DNA from: Planctomycetota bacterium
GTDB lineage: Bacteria; Planctomycetota; B15-G4
DNA: 64,000 nucleotides
NCBI GenBank assembly: GCA_020638905.1
Contig: JACKHP010000017.1
Coordinates: 1 to 64,000 of the forward strand
Reading direction: 5' to 3'
Positions 16,778-25,692 of the stretch are shown here, piece by piece (position 1 is the stretch's first letter; every line of letters starts with the position of its first letter). The notes below the pieces were generated by a model. It searched no databases. It was given only the letters and a program-made list of their open reading frames with translations, and had not been told where the DNA came from. The position numbers and the translations under genes were made by a program.

Positions 16778-17000
16778 TCACGGCACGATGCACCTCACCG
16801 CGTTGCCGAGCACCGCGCCCTTGATCGAACCCGCGTCGACGATGCCGTACCGGGCCACGATGAAGCCCGTCATGATCGGCTGGCGCACGAAGCGACGGAA
16901 CCCGTGCTCGCGGAAGCGCCGACGGATCGTGCCGGCCGCGCGCGTACTCCGCGACCTGGCGCACACCGAACAGCGCGAAGTGCGCCGTCCGGCCCACGAA
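16778..17000 (-). pseudogene. frameshifted partial copy of the NnrU/MddA-like methyltransferase
   Basis: On the minus strand one frame reads AHFALFGVRQVAEYARGR, close to DHFALFGVRQVVQHARGR of the intact gene at 20316-21161. After a frameshift near 16925 the other frame continues FREHGFRRFVRQPIMTGFIV, matching FQERSLYRWVRHPLMTGFLL. The rest of the family's C-terminus is missing and the frame ends at an unrelated stop. The fragment starts about 50 bases past the end of the kinase gene, and the intact copy lies on the other side of that kinase. It is probably debris of a tandem duplication. Confidence 0.72.
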
Positions 17001-17049
17001 CAGCCGGTACTCCTCGGCGCCGGAACCCGATACGGCCCGTCCTGCGCGC

Positions 17050-20000
17050 CTATCCGCCCGCGTCGGGATCGACGACCCTGGCCGCCCAGCGTGCGGCGTC
17101 GTCGGGACGTCCCATCGCCTCGTACAGCCTGGCGAGCAGCGCGGAGACGTCCTGCGAGCGGAAGTGCCGCGGACCGAACGGCTCGAGCCGCGCGGCCGCC
17201 TCGAGCAACACGATCTCCGCGTCGTCGTAGCGACCCAGCGCGGTGAGCGCGCCGCCCAGGCGCATGAGGTGCGTGCCGTTCTCCAGCCCGTCCTCGGGAC
17301 GCACGCGCCGCGCGCGCTCGACGGCGTCCTGCGCGAGCTCGAGCGCCTCGGCGGGACGCTTCCAGTCGACGAGCAGGCCGGCCAGGTTCTGCTGCGCCTC
17401 GAGCGTGTCGGCCGAGTCGGGCCCGGACACCTCGCGGTCGAGCGCCAGCGCCTCGCGCAGCTGCCGCTCGGCGCCCTCGTGATCGCCCAGCGCCTCGAGC
17501 AGCACGCCCATGTTGGCGATGCTCTTGATCGTCGTCGGGTGCCGGTCGCCGAGCACCTCGCGCTCCGTCGCGAGGCTGCGTGCGACGAGATCGCGCGCCT
17601 CCTCGAGGCGTCCCAGTTCGTAGAGCACCGCGGTGCGCTCCTTCATGCGCGCGAGCGTGCAGGGATGCCGCGGACCGAGACCCTCGAGGGCCCGCCGCAC
17701 GGCCTCCTCGGTGAGCGCGTCGGCCTCGTCGAGCCGGCGCTGCGAGACGAACAGCCACGCCCGGGCGCCCAGCAGCTCGAGCGCCTCGGGCTTCGCCGGA
17801 CCGAAGACGCGCCCGGCCAGCTCGTACGCCTCGAGGAAGCGCGCCTCGGCCTCGGCCGCGCGTCCCTGGGCCACGGCCACGTGGCCGAGCCCGCCCAGCG
17901 CGAAGACCATGTCTGGGTGCTCGGGCCCGCTCACGCGCCGCACCGCGTCGACCACCGTGGAGTAGATGCGCTCGGCCTCGTCGAGGCGCCCGTGTCCGCG
18001 GTCGAAGTTGGCCAGGTTGAGCAGCGAGACGAGCGTGTCGGGATGCTCGGGACCCAATGTCTCCGCGCGGCGCGTCACGGTCTCCTCGAAGAGCCGGCGC
18101 GCCTCGTCGACACGGCCCAGGTTGAGCTCGACGACGGCCAGCGAGGCCATCGCGTCGAGGGTCTGCTCGTGGTTCGGACCGTACGCGGCGCGCGCGCGGT
18201 CGGCCGCGTCGCGCAGCAGCTCGTCGGCCCGCGGGACGTCGCCGCGGTCGATCTCGACCAGCGCCAGCATGCGCTGCAGCGAGAGGGTCTGCGCCGCGTC
18301 GGGCCCGAGGTGCTCGCGCGACGCGGCCCAGGTCGCCTTGCCCAGCTCGTAGGCCTCGTCGAGCCGGCTCGTCAGGCGCAGGACGTCGGCCAGCAGGTGC
18401 GAGCAGCGCAACGTCTCGGTGCCGAGCGCACCCTGCACCTCGGTCAGCACCTCGAGGGCGCGGCGCAGGTGCGCCTCGGCCCGGTCGTAGAGGCCGAGCT
18501 CGCGGTAGCTGCTGCCGATCGTGAGGCGCACGGCGGCCTCGACCGCGGGCAGCGTGGCGAAGCGTCCCCCGGGCGACGAGGCCTGGTCGATGCGCTCCGA
18601 CGCGACGTCGAGCACCTCGCGCACGGTCACGTCGCGTCCCTGGCCGGGCTGCGACGACGGCACCGCCGCGCCCAGCAGGTCCTCGTCGAGGAACTCCACC
18701 ACCGCGCGCGCCACCTCGGCCTGCACGCGCGCCTCCTCGGCGCGGTCCTCGGCGAGGTGCTCGGCGTCCCGCGCCAGCGCCTCCTGGCGCTTCGCCTCGG
18801 CGGCCTCGTCGGCGGCACGCGTCTCGGCCTCGCGCGCGCGCTCGGCCTCGCGCCGTGCGTCGGCCAGGGCGACGTCGAGCGAGCGGTTGGCGCGGTTCGC
18901 CTCGATCCAGCCGCTCGTGGTGCCGGCGATGCCGAGCAGCAGCGTGAGCAGGACGACCGCCGCCGCCGTCGTCGCGACGCGGTGCCGCCGCGCGAGCTTG
19001 CGGATGCGGTAGAACGTCGAAGGCGGCGCCGCCTCGACGGGCCGCTCGTCGAGGAAGCGTTCGACGTCCAGCGCCAGGGCGAACGCGGTGGGATAGCGGT
19101 GCGCGCGGTCCTTCTCGAGGCAGCGCAGGACGATCCAGTCGAGGTCCTCGGCGATCTCGACGTCGACGCCCGCGCGCCTGGCCCGCACGCTCGGACGCGG
19201 CGGGTCGTCATGCAGCACGACGTGCTGCATCTCGGCGAAGGGCGCCGGGTCGAACGGCGGACGTCCGCAGAGCAGCTCGTAGACCAGCACGCCCAGCGCG
19301 TACACGTCCGAGCGCGTGTCGACGTCGCCCGTCCCCGAGAGCTGCTCGGGACTCATCGCCGACGGTGTCCCGACGACGTGGCCCTCGGCGGTCAGCAGCT
19401 CGTGCCCGAGGTCGGCCTCGGTGGCCTTGGCGATGCCGAAGTCGATCACCTTCGGCACCGGACGTCCGTCGACGTCGCCCACGAGCACGTTGCCCGGCTT
19501 GATGTCGCGGTGGATGACGCCCTTCTGGTGCGCGTGCTGGATGGCGTGGCAGACGGTCACGAAGAGCTGCAGCCGCTCGCGCGGCGGGAGCGCGCGGCGC
19601 TCGCAGTACGCGGTGATCGGCTTGCCGTCGACGAGCTCCATCACGAAGTACGGACGGCCCGTGTCGCTGGCGCCCGCGTCGAGCACCTTGGCGATGTGCG
19701 GGTGGTCCATGAGCGCCAGCGCCTGGCGCTCCGACTCGAAGCGCGCGATCACGGCGCGCGTGTCCATGCCGAGCTTGACGAGCTTCAGCGCGACGCGACG
19801 GCGCACGGGCTCGTCCTGGCGCGCGCGGTAGACGGTGCCGAAGCCGCCCTGGCCGAGCACCGCCTCGAGCTCGTACGGACCGACCCGGTCGCCGACGCCC
19901 AGGTCGGCGCGTCCGAGCGCGGCGCCGGGCAGCGCCGCCGCGGGACCGACGCGCGAGCGCGACGGGTCGTCGTCGCCGAGGCGCGCTTCGGCCTCGACGT

Positions 20001-20136
20001 GCGCGCCGAGCAGCGCGAGCACGCGCCGGCGCAGCTCGGCGTCGTCGCCGCAGGCCGCGTCGACGTACGCCCGGCGCTCGTCGGGCGCGCGCTCGAGCGC
20101 GTCGAGGAAGACGTCCTTGGCGGAGGGCGCGGGCAT
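17050..20136 (-). CDS. transmembrane Ser/Thr protein kinase with C-terminal TPR repeats
   Basis: About 1028 aa; the start is the ATG at 20136, preceded by a GAGAGAGACGAG purine-rich site. The first 75 residues are a short helical region typical of planctomycete kinases (RRAYVDAACGDDAELRRRV). The kinase domain carries GQGGFGTVY, VALKLVKLGMD, HRDIKPGN at about residue 207, VIDFGIAKA and GTPSAMSPEQ. One transmembrane helix follows at about 384-405, then an Ala/Glu/Arg coiled coil (to about 480). Around ten TPR-like 42-residue repeats extend to the C-terminus (YRELGLYDRAEAHLRRAL and similar). It probably relays a protein-protein or envelope signal. The substrate is unknown. Confidence 0.93.
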   Translation of the reverse strand: MPAPSAKDVFLDALERAPDERRAYVDAACGDDAELRRRVLALLGAHVEAEARLGDDDPSRSRVGPAAALPGAALGRADLGVGDRVGPYELEAVLGQGGFGTVYRARQDEPVRRRVALKLVKLGMDTRAVIARFESERQALALMDHPHIAKVLDAGASDTGRPYFVMELVDGKPITAYCERRALPPRERLQLFVTVCHAIQHAHQKGVIHRDIKPGNVLVGDVDGRPVPKVIDFGIAKATEADLGHELLTAEGHVVGTPSAMSPEQLSGTGDVDTRSDVYALGVLVYELLCGRPPFDPAPFAEMQHVVLHDDPPRPSVRARRAGVDVEIAEDLDWIVLRCLEKDRAHRYPTAFALALDVERFLDERPVEAAPPSTFYRIRKLARRHRVATTAAAVVLLTLLLGIAGTTSGWIEANRANRSLDVALADARREAERAREAETRAADEAAEAKRQEALARDAEHLAEDRAEEARVQAEVARAVVEFLDEDLLGAAVPSSQPGQGRDVTVREVLDVASERIDQASSPGGRFATLPAVEAAVRLTIGSSYRELGLYDRAEAHLRRALEVLTEVQGALGTETLRCSHLLADVLRLTSRLDEAYELGKATWAASREHLGPDAAQTLSLQRMLALVEIDRGDVPRADELLRDAADRARAAYGPNHEQTLDAMASLAVVELNLGRVDEARRLFEETVTRRAETLGPEHPDTLVSLLNLANFDRGHGRLDEAERIYSTVVDAVRRVSGPEHPDMVFALGGLGHVAVAQGRAAEAEARFLEAYELAGRVFGPAKPEALELLGARAWLFVSQRRLDEADALTEEAVRRALEGLGPRHPCTLARMKERTAVLYELGRLEEARDLVARSLATEREVLGDRHPTTIKSIANMGVLLEALGDHEGAERQLREALALDREVSGPDSADTLEAQQNLAGLLVDWKRPAEALELAQDAVERARRVRPEDGLENGTHLMRLGGALTALGRYDDAEIVLLEAAARLEPFGPRHFRSQDVSALLARLYEAMGRPDDAARWAARVVDPDAGG

Positions 20137-20315
20137 CGGCTCGTCTCTCTCGGAATGGACGGCGCACGACCGTGGACGCGGCGACCTTCGCCCGCGCCCG
20201 CATCGGGGGCCTGCGCGAGGTCGCCCTCGATCGCCCGCGCCCCGGTCGCGCGGACGGCGCGCCGCCCGTCCCGCATCATCGCAGGTCGGTCGACGCGCCG
20301 GAACCCGCCGGGCGC

Positions 20316-21161
20316 TCAGGCCGCCTTGCGCAGCCGCGGGAAGAAGCCCGGCACGCGGCGCGCGTAGTCGAGGTAGGCCTCGCCGTGCTCGCCGACGAGG
20401 GTGCGCTCCTCGAGGCGCGTGCCGAGCGCGATGTAGCCCGTGCACATCGCGGCGAAGAAGAGGTGTCCCCAGGTCATGTGCGGCGTGGCCCAGAACGCGA
20501 GCAGGAAGCCGGTCATGAGCGGGTGACGCACCCAGCGGTAGAGCGAGCGCTCCTGGAAGCGCGCCGGCGGGTCGATCCGGCCGCGCGCGTGCTGCACCAC
20601 CTGGCGCACGCCGAAGAGCGCGAAGTGGTCGATCAGGAAGGTCGCGAGCAGCACCGTGCCCCAGCCGAGGGCCGAGACCGTCCAGAGCACGACGGCGCCG
20701 GCGCCCTCGACGTGCCAGACCGTGCCCGGCATCGGGCGCCAGAAGACCATCATCGAGGCGAGGATGGCGCAGGTCGCGAGCACGAACGTGCTGCGCTCGA
20801 GGTGCGCCGGCACGATCTTCGTCCAGCGGCGCTTGAAGGCGGTGCGCGCCATGATCGCGTGCTGGATCGCGAACCCGGCCAGGAACGCGCCGTTCACGAG
20901 CAGCGCGTCCTGCAGGGGGCCGACCTCGCCGCCGTCGATGCCCTTCGGCAACACGACGTTCGCGAGCCAGAGCACGACCGCGGTGAACGTCGCGAGGAAG
21001 ATCGCGTACACGCCCAGGCCGTAGACCAGGGCCAGGGCACGCGAGGCGAACGACGCGGACGCGGCCCGGGGGGCGTCGGAGCGCGAGGTGAGCGAGGCTC
21101 CCGGGCGGCGCTCGGTCGACGCGGGGGATGCGGGCGGGACGACGAAGGATGCGGTGGACAC
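20316..21161 (-). CDS. NnrU / methanethiol S-methyltransferase (MddA)-like membrane protein
   Basis: About 281 aa from a GTG (MSTASFVVPP). A Ser/Ala/Pro-rich N-terminus precedes five or six transmembrane segments. Family hallmarks are LVNGAFLAGFAIQHAIMAR, YRWVRHPLMTGFL and a C-terminal EERTLVGEHGEAYLDYAR. These match the isoprenylcysteine-methyltransferase/NnrU superfamily, in which MddA methylates methanethiol to dimethyl sulfide. Such proteins also include uncharacterised members, so the substrate is a guess. Its partial copy lies beyond the neighbouring kinase (16778-17000). Confidence 0.8.
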   Translation of the reverse strand: MSTASFVVPPASPASTERRPGASLTSRSDAPRAASASFASRALALVYGLGVYAIFLATFTAVVLWLANVVLPKGIDGGEVGPLQDALLVNGAFLAGFAIQHAIMARTAFKRRWTKIVPAHLERSTFVLATCAILASMMVFWRPMPGTVWHVEGAGAVVLWTVSALGWGTVLLATFLIDHFALFGVRQVVQHARGRIDPPARFQERSLYRWVRHPLMTGFLLAFWATPHMTWGHLFFAAMCTGYIALGTRLEERTLVGEHGEAYLDYARRVPGFFPRLRKAA

Positions 21162-21448
21162 GGGGTTCGACTCCGGGCGGAAGGGTGTGCGTGGCGCGGG
21201 GCGCTGCCCGCCCCGACCTCCTCCGTGGCGCGGAACGGGCCGGCGGACTGCCACGCCGATCGGCCGAGATTCCAAGGCACCGCGTCCGATGGCGCCCAGG
21301 CCTCCGTGCCCCGTCCCCGCGATCCTCCCGGCGTGGTACACCGCCGGGACCCGCCGGCGCCCGTCGCACGCGGGCGCCCGCCCGCGCGCGGCGCGTCGCT
21401 GCGGCGCGACGCCCGAACCCGGGACCATCCCCTCGCGAGGACATCTTC

Positions 21449-22057
21449 GTGTCGCACCGATCCGTCGTCCGTCGCGCGCCTTGGCGCGTGGCCGCCTGGC
21501 TCGCACCGCTCGCCGTGGCCGGCGTCGTCTTCGCCGCGTCACCCGGCGCCGCGCCGTCCGCCGAGGGCGTGCGCGTCGTCACGCCGGCGCAGCTCGTCCC
21601 CGCGAGCGGCTTCTCGTTCGAGCTCGCGGTCGAGGTGCCGCTCTCGCGCGTCGACGCCTACGACGTGTTCACGAACGAGATCGCGCAGTGGTGGGACCAC
21701 ACGCTGGCCGGCGATCCCGGCACGCTCTCGCTCGACGCGCGACCCGCGGGCGGCTTCGTCGAGGGCTTCCCGCGGGGCGCCGACGCGGGGCCGTCCGACG
21801 GTGCGCGCCACGCCACGGTGACCCTCGCCCAGCGCGGCGAGCGGCTCGTCTTCCTGGGACAGCTCGGCCTCGTCGGCCTGCCGTTCCTGGGCTTCCACGA
21901 CCTGCGCTTCGAGAGCGTCGACGGGGACGCGACGCACACGCGCGTGACGCTCACGGCGAGCGGCATCGGCATCCTCGACGACGGCACCGAGTCCGTCGTG
22001 CAGGACGTCTGGACGCACTTCCTGACGCGCTACGCCGCGCACGCCTCGGCGCGCTGA
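21449..22057 (+). CDS. secreted SRPBCC-like (START/AHSA1 fold) protein
   Basis: About 202 aa from a GTG that follows a GAGG; other starts upstream are possible. A signal peptide is visible (APWRVAAWLAPLAVAGVVFAAS). The rest has the fold pattern of SRPBCC polyketide-cyclase/AHSA1 proteins: ELAVEVPLSRVDAYDVF, the AQWWDHTLAG loop, a central beta sheet and a long C-terminal helix (VVQDVWTHFLTRYAAHA). Family members bind hydrophobic ligands; the ligand here is unknown. It faces another SRPBCC gene convergently at 22136. Confidence 0.72.
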   Translation: MSHRSVVRRAPWRVAAWLAPLAVAGVVFAASPGAAPSAEGVRVVTPAQLVPASGFSFELAVEVPLSRVDAYDVFTNEIAQWWDHTLAGDPGTLSLDARPAGGFVEGFPRGADAGPSDGARHATVTLAQRGERLVFLGQLGLVGLPFLGFHDLRFESVDGDATHTRVTLTASGIGILDDGTESVVQDVWTHFLTRYAAHASAR

Positions 22058-22086
22058 CGTGTGCACGGACGCGCTGGCGCCTGCGG

Positions 22087-22117
22087 CCGCCGGCGCACGA
22101 GCCGTGCCCGCCGGCGG
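22087..22117. terminator. strong hairpin between convergent SRPBCC genes
   Basis: An 8-bp GC stem (CCGCCGGC at 22087-22094 with GCCGGCGG at 22110-22117) continues into a 4-bp stem (GCAC with GTGC), separated on one side by a CC bulge; the loop is five bases. It lies between the stops at 22057 and 22136 and lacks a T-tract. Likely a bidirectional terminator. Confidence 0.5.
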
Positions 22118-22135
22118 TCCGGCCGACGGCGCGGA

Positions 22136-22681
22136 TCAGCCCTTCTGCGCCTCGACCTTCTCCTTGAGCTTGGTGAGGCCCTTGTCGAAGTCGCCGCCGA
22201 CCATCATCGGCATCAGGATCTTCATCCAGCCGTCGACGACCGGGCCCACGAAGCCCTTGCTCGAGCCCTGCATGGTCCACGTGACCTCGGTGCCGCCGTT
22301 CGCGGCCGGCTTGTAGGTCATGCTCGAGGTCGACGGGATCTTCGTGTTCTCGTCCATCACGAAGTCCATGTCGTAGGCGATGCCGGTCTTCGGGTCCGAC
22401 TTGGTGAACGTGAGCTCGCCGCCGCCTTCCTTCTGGCTCGTCCAGGTCTGGTGCGCGCCGACGCCGGTGGCCTGGACGACGGTCGTCTTCACCGTCGGGT
22501 CGGCCTCCTCCCAGGGCGTCCACTCGGGCCACTTGTTCAGGTCGCCGACGTAGGCGTGCACCGCCTCGGGCGGCGCCTGGATCACGATGCTGCGCTCGAG
22601 GGTGTAGTCGGTCGAGGTGAAGAACCCCACCGCGGCCGCGACGATCAGCAGCAGGACGATGAACTTGAGCAGACCCTTCAT
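22136..22681 (-). CDS. SRPBCC-family (polyketide cyclase/dehydrase-like) membrane-anchored protein
   Basis: About 181 aa from the ATG at 22681 (MKGLLKFIVLLLIVAAAVGFF). That N-terminus is one transmembrane helix or uncleaved signal anchor. The rest is a typical SRPBCC domain: RSIVIQAPPEAVHAYVGDLNKWPEW, TPWEEADPTVK, then beta strands and a C-terminal helix (FDKGLTKLKEKVEAQ). This subgroup is widespread in bacteria and functionally uncharacterised; the cavity usually holds a lipid-like ligand. Confidence 0.85.
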   Translation of the reverse strand: MKGLLKFIVLLLIVAAAVGFFTSTDYTLERSIVIQAPPEAVHAYVGDLNKWPEWTPWEEADPTVKTTVVQATGVGAHQTWTSQKEGGGELTFTKSDPKTGIAYDMDFVMDENTKIPSTSSMTYKPAANGGTEVTWTMQGSSKGFVGPVVDGWMKILMPMMVGGDFDKGLTKLKEKVEAQKG

Positions 22682-22828
22682 GACGACACCTCCGGAGCGG
22701 GACACCGCGGGCAGGATAACGCGGCGACCCGGGCCCGCGTCGAGCCCCCACTTCGGCCGACGGCGCCCGGAGCGACGACGCGTGTCCGCGCGCGTGCTCC
22801 GGACGCCGACCCTTCCCGCGCGCGGCCC

Positions 22829-24127
22829 TCAGAGCGACGCGTGGATGCGCGCGTACGCATCCCAGCGCGCCCGCGGGATCGCACCCGTCTCGACCGCGGC
22901 GCGCACGGCGCAGTCGGGCTCGACGAGGTGCGAACAGTCGCGGAAGCGACACCCGCCGGCGTGCGCGACGAGCTCGGGGAAGGCGTCGCGCAGCGTGGCC
23001 GCGTCGACGTCCCACAGGCCGAAGGCGCGCACGCCGGGCGTGTCGATCACGAGCGTGCCGTCGGACAGCTCGGTGAGCGTGGACGCGGTCGTCGTGTGGC
23101 GTCCCTTGCCGTCGCCTTCGCGGCCGGCGCGCGTGCGGCGCCGGCCCTCGGGATCGAGCAGGTTGAGCAGCGACGACTTGCCCACGCCGCTGTGCCCGAC
23201 GAAGACCGCGGTGCGCCCGCGCACGTGCGCCTGGAGCGCGTCGCGTCCCTCGCCGCTGCGTGCCGACGCGAGCAGCACCGGCACGCCCAGCGACGGATAG
23301 GGCGCGAGCCGCTCCTCGATCGCCGTGCGCGCCGCGCCGTCGTCGAGCAGGTCGGACTTGTTCGCGACGACGACGAGTCCGATGCCCGAGCCGCCGAGCG
23401 CGAGCAGCACGCGGTCGACGAGTCCCGGCTTGAACGCCGGACGCGCGCAGGCGAGCACGAGCACCGCCACGTCGACGTTGGCCGCCAGCACGCGCCGCGC
23501 GTGCAGGTTGCCGGGGTCGCTGCGCACGAGCTCGCTGCGACGCGGGTGGACGCGAGCCACGCGCAGGTGTCCCTCGCGCGTGGCGAAGTCGACCAGGTCG
23601 CCCACCGCGGGCGACGTCCCGGCGTCGGACGGCGGCGCCGCGTCGACCACGCCGTGCGTCCAGGAGAGGGTGAGCCTGCCGCGCGCGATCGACACGACGC
23701 GTCCTGTGCGCGCCGCCTCACGCGCACCGTCGGGTGCGCACGCGTCTCCCGCGCACGCGTCTTGCGTGCACGCGTCTCCCGCGCGTGCGTCGGCGGCGAC
23801 GCGATCGTCGTCGTGCGCGGGTGCGTCGCGTACGAGCTCATCCTGCACGGGCGCGTCGATGGGATCGCCGTCCGCGGATCCGCCGGCCGGACGCGACGCG
23901 ACGTGTCCGTGGGCGAGGGTCATCGACTCGAAAGTCGGCGCCTCGTCGTCGTCGTCCCACGCGCGGCGGCGCGGGGCGGCGCCCTTGCGCTCGGTGCGGC
24001 GTCGGCGTGATTCGGCGAGCAGCCGCTTGCGCTCCTCGGGCGTGCGGCGCTGGGCGAAGTGGGCGGTGATGCGCTTCTCCTGGTTCTTGCGGGACTTGTG
24101 GGAACGCTTGTGGAATTCGTCGGTCAA
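22829..24127 (-). CDS. rsgA: ribosome small subunit-dependent GTPase A with an unusual long linker
   Basis: About 432 aa, longer than typical RsgA (about 300-350). It hydrolyses GTP to help late 30S subunit maturation. The start is a TTG. The basic N-terminus (FHKRSHKSRKNQEKR) matches the family's RNA-binding extension. Residues about 60-140 are an acidic, disordered insert containing three AGDAC-like pentapeptide repeats. The OB fold follows, then the circularly permuted GTPase: NKSD (G4) before GHSGVGKSS (G1, about 307-315) and DTPG (G3). The zinc site CRFRDCSHLVEPDC is intact. The gene is probably monocistronic. Confidence 0.93.
   Translation of the reverse strand: MTDEFHKRSHKSRKNQEKRITAHFAQRRTPEERKRLLAESRRRRTERKGAAPRRRAWDDDDEAPTFESMTLAHGHVASRPAGGSADGDPIDAPVQDELVRDAPAHDDDRVAADARAGDACTQDACAGDACAPDGAREAARTGRVVSIARGRLTLSWTHGVVDAAPPSDAGTSPAVGDLVDFATREGHLRVARVHPRRSELVRSDPGNLHARRVLAANVDVAVLVLACARPAFKPGLVDRVLLALGGSGIGLVVVANKSDLLDDGAARTAIEERLAPYPSLGVPVLLASARSGEGRDALQAHVRGRTAVFVGHSGVGKSSLLNLLDPEGRRRTRAGREGDGKGRHTTTASTLTELSDGTLVIDTPGVRAFGLWDVDAATLRDAFPELVAHAGGCRFRDCSHLVEPDCAVRAAVETGAIPRARWDAYARIHASL
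23739..23783 (-). repeat. three tandem 15-bp repeats inside rsgA
   Basis: The 15-base unit CACGCGTCTCCCGCG occurs at 23739-23753 and 23769-23783, with a diverged copy (CACGCGTCTTGCGTG) between. In the coding frame they give AGDAC, TQDAC, AGDAC in the disordered insert of RsgA. The unit length is a multiple of three, so copy-number change would keep the frame. Confidence 0.75.
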
Positions 24128-24712
24128 GGGTCTCGTCTCGTCGCGCGCGGCGAGCGACGGCGCGCGCGTCCTGCGGGTGGCCCGTCGCGTGCGACGGACC
24201 GGTGGCGGTCACGGGCCGGGCGTCCGCATCGCGCGCACGCGCGATCCGCCGCGCGGGGGGACGCATCCCGACCCGCGATCGACGGACGCACGCATCCCGC
24301 GCGGGGTGCGGACCTCCGGCTGCGGCGCACGATCTGCGCCGGCGGCGCTCCGCGCGGCGTCGGACGAAGAGGCGACCCCGGAGGGCCGCTGCGTCAGACG
24401 CGGGCGGAGGCGCCCGCGACGACGGTCTCGGCGGTCATCGACATGGGGCACCTCCAGGCTCGGGGGACGAACGGGACGACGAGCGCGCGCACGACGCACT
24501 CGTCGCCGACACGCTACCCGGCGTCGGTCGATCCGTCCAGCGGGTGTCGGCACGCGCAGCGGGATCTCTCTCGGCCGCGCCGGCCGCGGCGCCTCTTCGC
24601 CCGGATCTCGGTCGCCCGTCGCAGGTCGCCCGCGGCTCGTCCATCGTCGGTCGCACATCCGCGGCCCACGCGGCCGTTGCGCCGGAGGCTCCAAGCGGTT
24701 GCACTCGTCGGG
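24128..24712. other. 585-base intergenic region with one tiny open frame
   Basis: This lies between divergent rsgA and the EamA transporter. Apart from the 16-codon frame listed separately (24394-24444, minus) no coding frame with plausible start or composition was seen. No RNA fold or terminator was obvious. Confidence 0.45.
24394..24444 (-). CDS. possible 16-residue leader or microprotein ahead of rsgA
   Basis: On the minus strand an ATG at 24444 is preceded by a perfect Shine-Dalgarno (GGAGGTG at 24455-24449, spacing about 5). The frame encodes MSMTAETVVAGASARV and then a stop at 24394. That is stronger initiation context than most annotated genes in the window. It ends about 265 bases before rsgA on the same strand, so it could be a leader peptide, a microprotein or chance. 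No homologue can be named. Confidence 0.3.
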   Translation of the reverse strand: MSMTAETVVAGASARV

Positions 24713-25684
24713 ATGTCCGAGGTCCCGCAACATCCCGTCCCCGCCACGCTGCCCGAGATGGCGGCCTCGGCGGCCGACCCGCTCGAGGCCGAGCGCGCGC
24801 CGTCGGCGGCGAGCGACGTCGTCCTGCCCGCGCGCGGCCTCTCGGGCCTCGGGTTCATGGCGCTCTCGGTGGTGTTCTTCAGCGGCATGGGCGTGTGCAT
24901 CAAGCTGCTGGGCAAGGACATCCCCGCCACCGAGAAGATCCTCGTGCGCTCGGTCGCGACGCTGCCGGTGCTGTTCGTCATGCTGCGCCGGCGCGGCCTC
25001 TCGCCGTGGGGCAACAACCGCAAGCTGCTCTTCCTGCGCGGCGCGCTCGGGACGCTCGGGATGTGGGCCTACTTCGCGTCGATCGCCGCGCTGCCGCTGG
25101 GCAACGCGATCCTGCTCACGCACACGAGCCCGATCTTCTCGGCGCTCGTCGCCTGGTGGGCGCTGAAGGAGCGTCCGCCGCGGGGACTGCTGTGGGCCTC
25201 GTGCGCGTGCCTGGTCGGCGTGGCGTTCGTGGCGCGTCCGACGCCGACGGCGCCGCTGCTCGCGAGCGCGATCGCGTTCCTCTCGGCCATCGGCAACGGC
25301 GCGACGTACACGACGGTGCGCGCCACCGCGAAGTACGACCACCATCTCGTGGTCGTCTTCTGGCTGCCGCTCGTGTGCGCGCCGATCAGCGCGCTGCTCG
25401 TGCTCGGTGCGTGGGTCGCTCCCACGCCCGCGCAGTGGGGATGGCTCCTGCTCATGACGCTGCTCTCGATCGTGGCGCAGATCTGCATGACCATCGGCAT
25501 GCAGCGCGAGACCGCCAGCCGCTCGACGAACATGCTGTTCCTGGGCGTCGTGCTCGCCATGCTGTGGGGACAGGCCCTCGGCGATCCGCCGCTGGGATGG
25601 CCCGAGCTGCTCGGTGCCGCGGGCATCCTGGGCGGCATCGTGGGCCTCAACGCCGGACGGCTGCGCCGCATCGCGCGCGCGTGA
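24713..25684 (+). CDS. EamA/DMT-family transporter, ten-helix
   Basis: About 323 aa from the ATG at 24713. An Ala/Glu-rich cytoplasmic tail (about 40 residues) precedes ten transmembrane segments arranged as two EamA repeats (LGFMALSVVFFSGMGVCIKLLG; LLASAIAFLSAIGNGATYTTVRATAK). Hallmarks include LRGALGTLGMWAYFASIAALPLG, and ILLTHTSPIFSALVAWWALKE of the first repeat. Such proteins export amino acids, nucleotide-like compounds or metabolites; the substrate is not evident. Eight bases separate it from the downstream phosphotransferase. Confidence 0.9.
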   Translation: MSEVPQHPVPATLPEMAASAADPLEAERAPSAASDVVLPARGLSGLGFMALSVVFFSGMGVCIKLLGKDIPATEKILVRSVATLPVLFVMLRRRGLSPWGNNRKLLFLRGALGTLGMWAYFASIAALPLGNAILLTHTSPIFSALVAWWALKERPPRGLLWASCACLVGVAFVARPTPTAPLLASAIAFLSAIGNGATYTTVRATAKYDHHLVVVFWLPLVCAPISALLVLGAWVAPTPAQWGWLLLMTLLSIVAQICMTIGMQRETASRSTNMLFLGVVLAMLWGQALGDPPLGWPELLGAAGILGGIVGLNAGRLRRIARA

Positions 25685-25692
25685 GGAGGACG

